Shown piece after piece: positions 59,949 through 64,000 of a DNA stretch of 64,000 nucleotides; the stretch's first letter is position 1, and each line of letters opens with the position of its first letter. The DNA comes from Paracoccus pantotrophus (GTDB lineage: Bacteria > Pseudomonadota > Alphaproteobacteria > Rhodobacterales > Rhodobacteraceae): positions 1,253,501 through 1,317,500 of the forward strand of contig NZ_CP044423.1 in NCBI RefSeq assembly GCF_008824185.1, read 5' to 3'. Below the pieces are notes generated by a model. The model saw only the letters and a program-made list of their open reading frames with translations, did no database searches and was not told the DNA's origin. The translations under genes and the position numbers were made by a program.

Positions 59949-61111
59949 GGCGCCGCCCGCACCTGGTCGCCGCTGCGGAAGAAGGCGCCGGCGCGGGCCA
60001 CGACCGTCTCGCCCGGCGCGACGCCTTCCAGGATCTCGCGCCGGCCCTGCCAGATCAGCCCGCCGCGGACCTCGCGCGTCTCGATCCGGCCGTCCTTGAC
60101 CACCTGCACCCGCTCGCCCGAGGCATCGGCCAGGACGGCTGACGCAGGCACCGTCACCGCCTGCCGCCGGTCGGTGATGATCCAGCCGCTGGCGAAAAGC
60201 CCGGTCCGCAACCGCGGATCGGGGTCCAGCGCGATGCGCGCCGGCCCCAGCCGCGTCACCGGATCGACGGCGGCCGGCACCAGGCGCAGCTGGCCCTGGA
60301 CGCGGCCAAGGCCCGCGACCTCGATCTCGGCGGCATCGCCGGGGTGTAGCTGGCTCAGCGCGGTCTCGATCACATCGGCCTCCAGCTCGACCTCGCCGCC
60401 GGCAATCAGGGTGAAAAGCGGCTCGGCCCCGCCGCCGGGAATGGCGCCCAGCCGCACGGTGCGGGCCACCACCAGCCCGTCGACCGGGGCGATGATGCGG
60501 GCATGGTCCAGGTTCAGCTGCGCGATGCGCCGCGCCGCATCGGCCTGCGCCAGGGCGGCACGCGCCACGCCCAGCCCGTCCGAGGCCGAGGCCGCAGCCG
60601 CGCGCGCCGAGGCCTCGGTGGCGACGGCCTGGTCCAGCACCGCCTGGCTGGCATTGCCGCTTTGCCGCAGGCTGCGGGTGCGCTCCAGCGCCGCAACCGC
60701 CTGGGTCAGGCTGGCCTGGGCGCTGGCGATCTGGCTTTCGGCCTGGCTGATCCCGGCCTCGGCGCGCTGATATTCCGCCTCGGCCTGGGCCAGTTGCGCC
60801 GACAGCACCTTATCGGACAGCCGCGCCAGCACCTGCCCGGCCTGGACGCGGTCGCCGACCTCGGCCTCGATGCCGGTGATCTCGTGTCCCGAGACGAGGG
60901 CATGGACCTGCACCTCCTGCCGGGCGACCAGTGAACCCGAGACCGGCACCCGCGCCTCGATCCAGTCCTGCCGGGCGGTGGCCAGCGTGACCACCGGCAA
61001 TTCGGGTTGCTCGACGGCACCCGCCGTCTCGGCCATGACCTTGCCGCCCGGCCCCAGGGCCAGGGCCAGGGCCAGCACCGCGATTCGGGTGATCCGGCAG
61101 GCTGCCGTCAT
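59945..61111 (-). CDS. efflux RND transporter periplasmic adaptor subunit
   Basis: Membrane-fusion protein that pairs with the RND pump downstream. ATG 61111 is chosen because GGAGGGG precedes it; an ATG four codons earlier overlaps that site. 388 residues: signal peptide (1-26, ending VMA), lipoyl half-motifs (VHALVSGHEITGIEAEVGDR and ARIIAPVDGLVVARTVRLG), a coiled-coil hairpin (about 85-185) and a beta-barrel. The substrate cannot be inferred. Confidence 0.92.
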   Translation of the reverse strand: MTAACRITRIAVLALALALGPGGKVMAETAGAVEQPELPVVTLATARQDWIEARVPVSGSLVARQEVQVHALVSGHEITGIEAEVGDRVQAGQVLARLSDKVLSAQLAQAEAEYQRAEAGISQAESQIASAQASLTQAVAALERTRSLRQSGNASQAVLDQAVATEASARAAAASASDGLGVARAALAQADAARRIAQLNLDHARIIAPVDGLVVARTVRLGAIPGGGAEPLFTLIAGGEVELEADVIETALSQLHPGDAAEIEVAGLGRVQGQLRLVPAAVDPVTRLGPARIALDPDPRLRTGLFASGWIITDRRQAVTVPASAVLADASGERVQVVKDGRIETREVRGGLIWQGRREILEGVAPGETVVARAGAFFRSGDQVRAAP

Positions 61112-61180
61112 CGTCCCCTCCAATCCAATCTGCCGCGCAACATAATGGCGCCGGCCATCGGCAACAATGCCGGCCGGGTT

Positions 61181-61963
61181 TCAGAAGGAAACGCTGACGC
61201 CGGGTAGGTTCAGCTCGCCGATCAGCTCGCGCAGTTCCTGCCGGGCGGCGATGTTGGACATGTTGAGCTGTTCCGTGCCGATGTCCTTGAGATCCAAGAG
61301 CGTCAATCCGCGCGGAAACAGCTCGCGGAAGATCACCCGCTCGGAGAAGCCCGGCGCCACGCGAAAGCCGATGCGCTTGGACAGCGTGGTCAGCGCGCCA
61401 CCGACCTTGCGCTTGTTGTGCATGGCCTGCGTGCCCAGCCGGTTGCGCAGCACCAGCCAGTCGATCGGCCCGGCCCCCGCCTCGCCGCGCAGCTGGCGGG
61501 CGGACCAGACCATCTCGGCATAGATCGAAGGGCCGAGGATCCTGCCCTCGGGCGACAGGCGCGCCAGAAGGTCGAAATCGACGAAACTGTCGTTCATCGG
61601 CGTGATCAGCGTATCGGCCAGCGTATGCGCCATCTGGCTGAGCCGGGTATGCGAGCCGGGACAGTCCAGCAGGATGAAGTCGCATTCCGCCTCGAGCGCG
61701 GCCACCGCCTGCGACAAGGGGTCCGGGCCGCCCTGCGTCTCGGGCTCCAGCCGGCCCAGCAGCGGCGTGGGCAGGTCCAGCCCCTCGCGTTGGGCGAAGG
61801 CGGCCCGGTTCTCCAGGTAGCGGCCGAAGCTGCGCTGGCGCACGTCCAGGTCCAGCGCACCGACCCGGTGGCCCATGCGCGCCAATGCGGTCGCCACATG
61901 CATCGAGGTCGTGGACTTGCCCGAACCGCCCTTTTCGTTCCCGACGACGATGATATGCGCCAC
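61181..61963 (-). CDS. mipZ: division plane positioning ATPase MipZ
   Basis: ParA/MinD-type ATPase that forms a gradient from the chromosome-bound ParB poles and inhibits FtsZ, so division occurs mid-cell. GTG 61963 with AGGGGG upstream gives VAHIIVVGNEKGGSGKSTTS at the very N-terminus and 260 residues, as in the family; an ATG 39 bp upstream is less likely. Deviant Walker A GNEKGGSGKST, ALDLDVRQRSFGRYLENR and FILLDCPGSHTRLSQ (Walker B) are present, with the MipZ hallmark NDSFVDFDLLARL. Confidence 0.92.
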   Translation of the reverse strand: MAHIIVVGNEKGGSGKSTTSMHVATALARMGHRVGALDLDVRQRSFGRYLENRAAFAQREGLDLPTPLLGRLEPETQGGPDPLSQAVAALEAECDFILLDCPGSHTRLSQMAHTLADTLITPMNDSFVDFDLLARLSPEGRILGPSIYAEMVWSARQLRGEAGAGPIDWLVLRNRLGTQAMHNKRKVGGALTTLSKRIGFRVAPGFSERVIFRELFPRGLTLLDLKDIGTEQLNMSNIAARQELRELIGELNLPGVSVSF

Positions 61964-62234
61964 GAATCCCCCTGCGATGCCGGCCCGCGTCGCGCCGGAC
62001 AATAGGCCGCGCCCGGCACGATGAAAAGCGCCGAGACCGGCCGAATCGCGGCCCGGCGCACGCTTTTCGCAGCGGGACAGCCCTGCCCCGCCGGCCGTTC
62101 AACCGTTTGTTCCAGCTTCATTCTTTCATCACGACAAAGCCGGTAGATATTTATCTTGAAAAACACGATCAACTATGTCGTTATATAGCGGTGCCGGAAG
62201 CCCCGGCCGGGTCAGTCAAGGGAAGGAGCCAAAG
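61964..62234. other. intergenic region with an AT-rich core
   Basis: The gap between divergent mipZ and the small-gene pair. About 62140-62190 is AT-rich (TAGATATTTATCTTG, TTATATAG) and probably holds the promoter of the small genes. No gene was seen. Confidence 0.5.
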
Positions 62235-62483
62235 ATGACCATGCTGAACCATCTGTCGGCCTTTGCCGATCGCGCGCTGCAGGCCGCCATGCCTGCCTCG
62301 CCCCGCTATGCCGTCAGCCTGATCGACCGGCGCACGGGCAAGCCGCATCGCATTTCCGGCATTCCGCTGCGGCTGATCACCTGCGACCCCTTCGAGACCG
62401 CGCGCGACCTGATGCGCCACCGTGATCCGGCGCGCTGGGATACCGCCATCCATCGCCTCGACCGGAAAGGAGCGATCCAATGA
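62235..62483 (+). CDS. small hypothetical protein, 82 residues
   Basis: AAGGGAAGGAG before ATG 62235 is an excellent ribosome-binding site and decides the start over an upstream ATG at 62175. The product (MTMLNHLSAFADRALQAAMP) is soluble, basic and Arg-rich, with RYAVSLIDRRTGKPHRISG as the most ordered part; no cysteine cluster other than one Cys in LITCDPFET. No family recognised. It overlaps the next gene by 4 bp. Confidence 0.75.
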   Translation: MTMLNHLSAFADRALQAAMPASPRYAVSLIDRRTGKPHRISGIPLRLITCDPFETARDLMRHRDPARWDTAIHRLDRKGAIQ

Positions 62484-62686
62484 TCCACGCCGTTTTCTCT
62501 AGGCCGAACCGCGGCTATGCCACCATCGCGCTGTCGCCCTATCAAAGCGCGCAGGGCCCGGTGCTGCGCGAATATCGCGACGGCCGTGTGGTGATCGATA
62601 CCGGCCGGGGCGAGCTGACCGGCCTGGCGCTGAACCGCACCCCGAGCATGCCGGCCTGGATGCCGATCTTCGGCCTGGCCTATTGA
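62480..62686 (+). CDS. small hypothetical protein, 68 residues
   Basis: Starts inside the stop of the preceding gene (ATGA) and ends MPAWMPIFGLAY. The sequence (AVFSRPNRGYATIALSPYQS, then REYRDGRVVIDTGRGELTG) suggests a small beta-rich soluble domain. Coupling to the upstream gene implies a two-protein unit. I do not recognise it. Confidence 0.7.
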   Translation: MIHAVFSRPNRGYATIALSPYQSAQGPVLREYRDGRVVIDTGRGELTGLALNRTPSMPAWMPIFGLAY

Positions 62687-62754
62687 GCCGCCGATCCGTC
62701 GCGGCCGGCCTTGCGCCACCGCACGCGCCAGGGCCGCCCACCGCCCGCCGCAAC

Positions 62755-62784
62755 GAGAAACGCCGCCCCCAAGGGGGCGGCGTT
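62755..62784 (-). terminator. terminator of the trmD-rplS-rpmE unit
   Basis: A perfect 12-bp stem (AACGCCGCCCCC / GGGGGCGGCGTT) with a two-base loop, followed on minus by TCTCGTTG; it begins 23 bp after the rpmE stop. The stem is symmetrical, so it may also end the small-gene unit from the other side. Confidence 0.85.
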
Positions 62785-62807
62785 CGCAATTCCGGTCGGC
62801 AGCGGGA

Positions 62808-63029
62808 TCAGAAGCCCAGGCCGGCGTATTTGTTCTTGAACTTCGACACGCGGCCGCCGGTGTCCATCAGCTTGGCCGAGCCGCCGGTCCAGGCGGGGTG
62901 CGAGTTCGGGTCGATGTCCAGCGACATGGTGTCGCCTTCCTTGCCCCAGGTCGAGCGCACCTGATAGGTGGTCCCGTCGGTCATCTTGACCTCGATCAGG
63001 TGGTAGTCGGGATGGATGTCTGCTTTCAT
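62808..63029 (-). CDS. rpmE: 50S ribosomal protein L31
   Basis: 73-residue ribosomal protein starting MKADIHPDYHLIEVKMTDGT. It contains no CxxC zinc pair (the cysteines of the zinc-containing form are absent), so this is a C-minus L31. STWGKEGDTMSLDIDPNSHP and GRVSKFKNKYAGLGF are typical of the alphaproteobacterial form. GGAGACGCGCC precedes the start; rplS lies 11 bp upstream. Confidence 0.96.
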   Translation of the reverse strand: MKADIHPDYHLIEVKMTDGTTYQVRSTWGKEGDTMSLDIDPNSHPAWTGGSAKLMDTGGRVSKFKNKYAGLGF

Positions 63030-63040
63030 GGCGCGTCTCC

Positions 63041-63421
63041 TCAGGCCTTGGCTTCGGCTTTGGGCTTGTAGTTGCTGACCTCGGCGATGCGGGCGGACTT
63101 GCCGCGGCGATCGCGCAGGTAATACAGCTTGGCGCGGCGGACGCGGCCACGGCGCACGACAGTGATCGAGTCGATGTTGGTCGAATAAAGCGGGAAGACG
63201 CGCTCGACCCCCTCGCCGAACGAGATCTTGCGCACGGTGAACGAGGCGCCGATGCCGCCGCCCTTGCGCGAGATGACCACGCCTTCGTACATCTGCACGC
63301 GGGTGCGGGTGCCTTCCGTCACCTTGTAGCCGACGCGAACGGTGTCGCCGGCCTTGAAATCGGGGATGTCCTTGCCGAGCGCGGCGATCTGCTCGGCTTC
63401 CAGTTGGGCGATCAGGTTCAT
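63041..63421 (-). CDS. rplS: 50S ribosomal protein L19
   Basis: 126-residue protein at the 30S-50S interface. Starts MNLIAQLEAEQIAALGKDIP; FKAGDTVRVGYKVTEGTRTR, YEGVVISRKGGGIGASFTVR and VRRGRVRRAKLYYLRDRRGK are the conserved parts. Its start overlaps the trmD stop (ATGA), the usual order. Confidence 0.98.
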   Translation of the reverse strand: MNLIAQLEAEQIAALGKDIPDFKAGDTVRVGYKVTEGTRTRVQMYEGVVISRKGGGIGASFTVRKISFGEGVERVFPLYSTNIDSITVVRRGRVRRAKLYYLRDRRGKSARIAEVSNYKPKAEAKA

Positions 63422-64000
63422 CGCTTTGGTTCCTTCGGTTGCTCGCGGTAGTCCCGCGATTGGTCTGATGCGCCCGAGAGCTGTCGGTCCTTTGCCGGGT
63501 CCATATGAGCCTGCTCATATGCCCGCCACAGGTCGGGGCGGCGTTCCTTGGTCAGCCTTTCGGCCATGTCGTGCCGCCAATTGGCAATAGCCGCGTGATT
63601 GCCGGACAAAAGCACCTCCGGGATCGCGCGGCCTTCCCAAAGGGCGGGCTTCGTGTACTGCGGATGTTCCAGCAGGCCGCCATGGTCCGGGGAAAAGGAT
63701 TCCTCGGCCAGAGAGTCCTGATTCCCCAGCACGCGCGGTATAAGGCGAACCGTCGCGTCGATCAAGACCTGAGCGGCCAGCTCGCCGCCGGTCAGGACAT
63801 AGTCGCCGATGCTGATCTCTTCGACGCCATGGGCGTCCAGCACACGCTGGTCCACGCCCTCGAACCGGCCGCAGATCAGGGTCATGCCGGGGCCCTGCGC
63901 CAGTTCGCGGGCGCGGGCCTGGGTAAAGGGCTTGCCGCGCGGCGAAAGATAGATCACCGGCAGGTCGGCCCCCGCCTCGCGCAGCGCCGCGTCCATGACA
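63418..64000 (-). CDS. trmD: tRNA (guanine-N1)-methyltransferase, 5' end cut by window edge
   Basis: SPOUT-class enzyme that methylates G37 of tRNAs, preventing frameshifts. The visible C-terminal part (about 193 residues) contains the knot region VIYLSPRGKPFTQARARELA, LICGRFEGVDQRVLD and ISIGDYVLTGGELAAQVLID, then the C-terminal domain (YTKPALWEGRAIPEVLLSGN). The frame remains open at base 64000; the N-terminus, about 50 residues, is outside. A Met shown near 63996 is internal. Confidence 0.95.
   Translation of the reverse strand, partial: VMDAALREAGADLPVIYLSPRGKPFTQARARELAQGPGMTLICGRFEGVDQRVLDAHGVEEISIGDYVLTGGELAAQVLIDATVRLIPRVLGNQDSLAEESFSPDHGGLLEHPQYTKPALWEGRAIPEVLLSGNHAAIANWRHDMAERLTKERRPDLWRAYEQAHMDPAKDRQLSGASDQSRDYREQPKEPKR

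Overview
The window is GC-rich, densely coded DNA from an alphaproteobacterium of the family Rhodobacteraceae, almost certainly a Paracoccus close to P. denitrificans. The strongest clue is the cytochrome aa3 oxidase cluster: the CtaC product agrees nearly residue for residue with the P. denitrificans subunit II as I remember it, including the CuA ligands in the expected numbering. LpxI in place of LpxH, a MipZ-type ATPase and a pyruvate dehydrogenase E1-beta carrying its own lipoyl domain fit the same group.

Layout, left to right. Positions 1-5364 (minus) hold the 3' part of thrC and the oxidase assembly cluster ctaC-ctaB-small membrane ORF-ctaG-ctaE-surf1. tldD, dprA and a Pro/Gln/Glu-rich OmpA-domain protein follow on plus (5525-10591). 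An 849-bp gene-free gap between convergent genes holds a five-copy, ~60-bp-period repeat array. Next come the phosphate regulon pstSCAB-phoU-phoB with a pho-box-like site (11441-17405), and aroC. Positions 18869-27974 form a type I secretion locus: a Gln/Asp- and Gly-rich putative cargo, a second repeat-bearing cargo, the ABC ATPase and the membrane-fusion protein on minus, with a LuxR-type regulator and an unknown 173-residue protein divergent on plus. The sulfate uptake operon (sbp-cysT-cysW-cysA), a small Asp-rich exported protein, a 25-residue membrane peptide, a TauE/SafE permease and a RidA protein lead to the lipid A block fabZ-lpxA-lpxI-lpxB. A MoxR/DUF58/BatA-like/DUF4159/amidotransferase-like cluster (36952-43678) contains a frameshift in a G run. 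After DUF1285 and hydroxypyruvate-isomerase-like genes sits an 839-bp IS5-family element inserted exactly at the stop codon of a PaiB-like gene. Deoxyribose catabolism (deoC plus a two-domain aldehyde dehydrogenase), DUF1523, an M20 peptidase, an FtsB-like protein, pdhABC, an RND efflux pair, mipZ, two small unknown genes and rpmE-rplS-trmD (partial) complete the window.

Most of the window is ordinary core metabolism. The parts that look least described are the type I secretion locus with its two unusual cargo candidates, the interspersed repeat array at 10858-11126, and a family of palindromic intergenic elements with a CCAAATA core. No rRNA, tRNA, CRISPR array or prophage was seen. Partners that are not in the window include ctaD (subunit I), phoR, an outer-membrane TolC partner for the secretion system, lpxD and the E3 subunit of pyruvate dehydrogenase.
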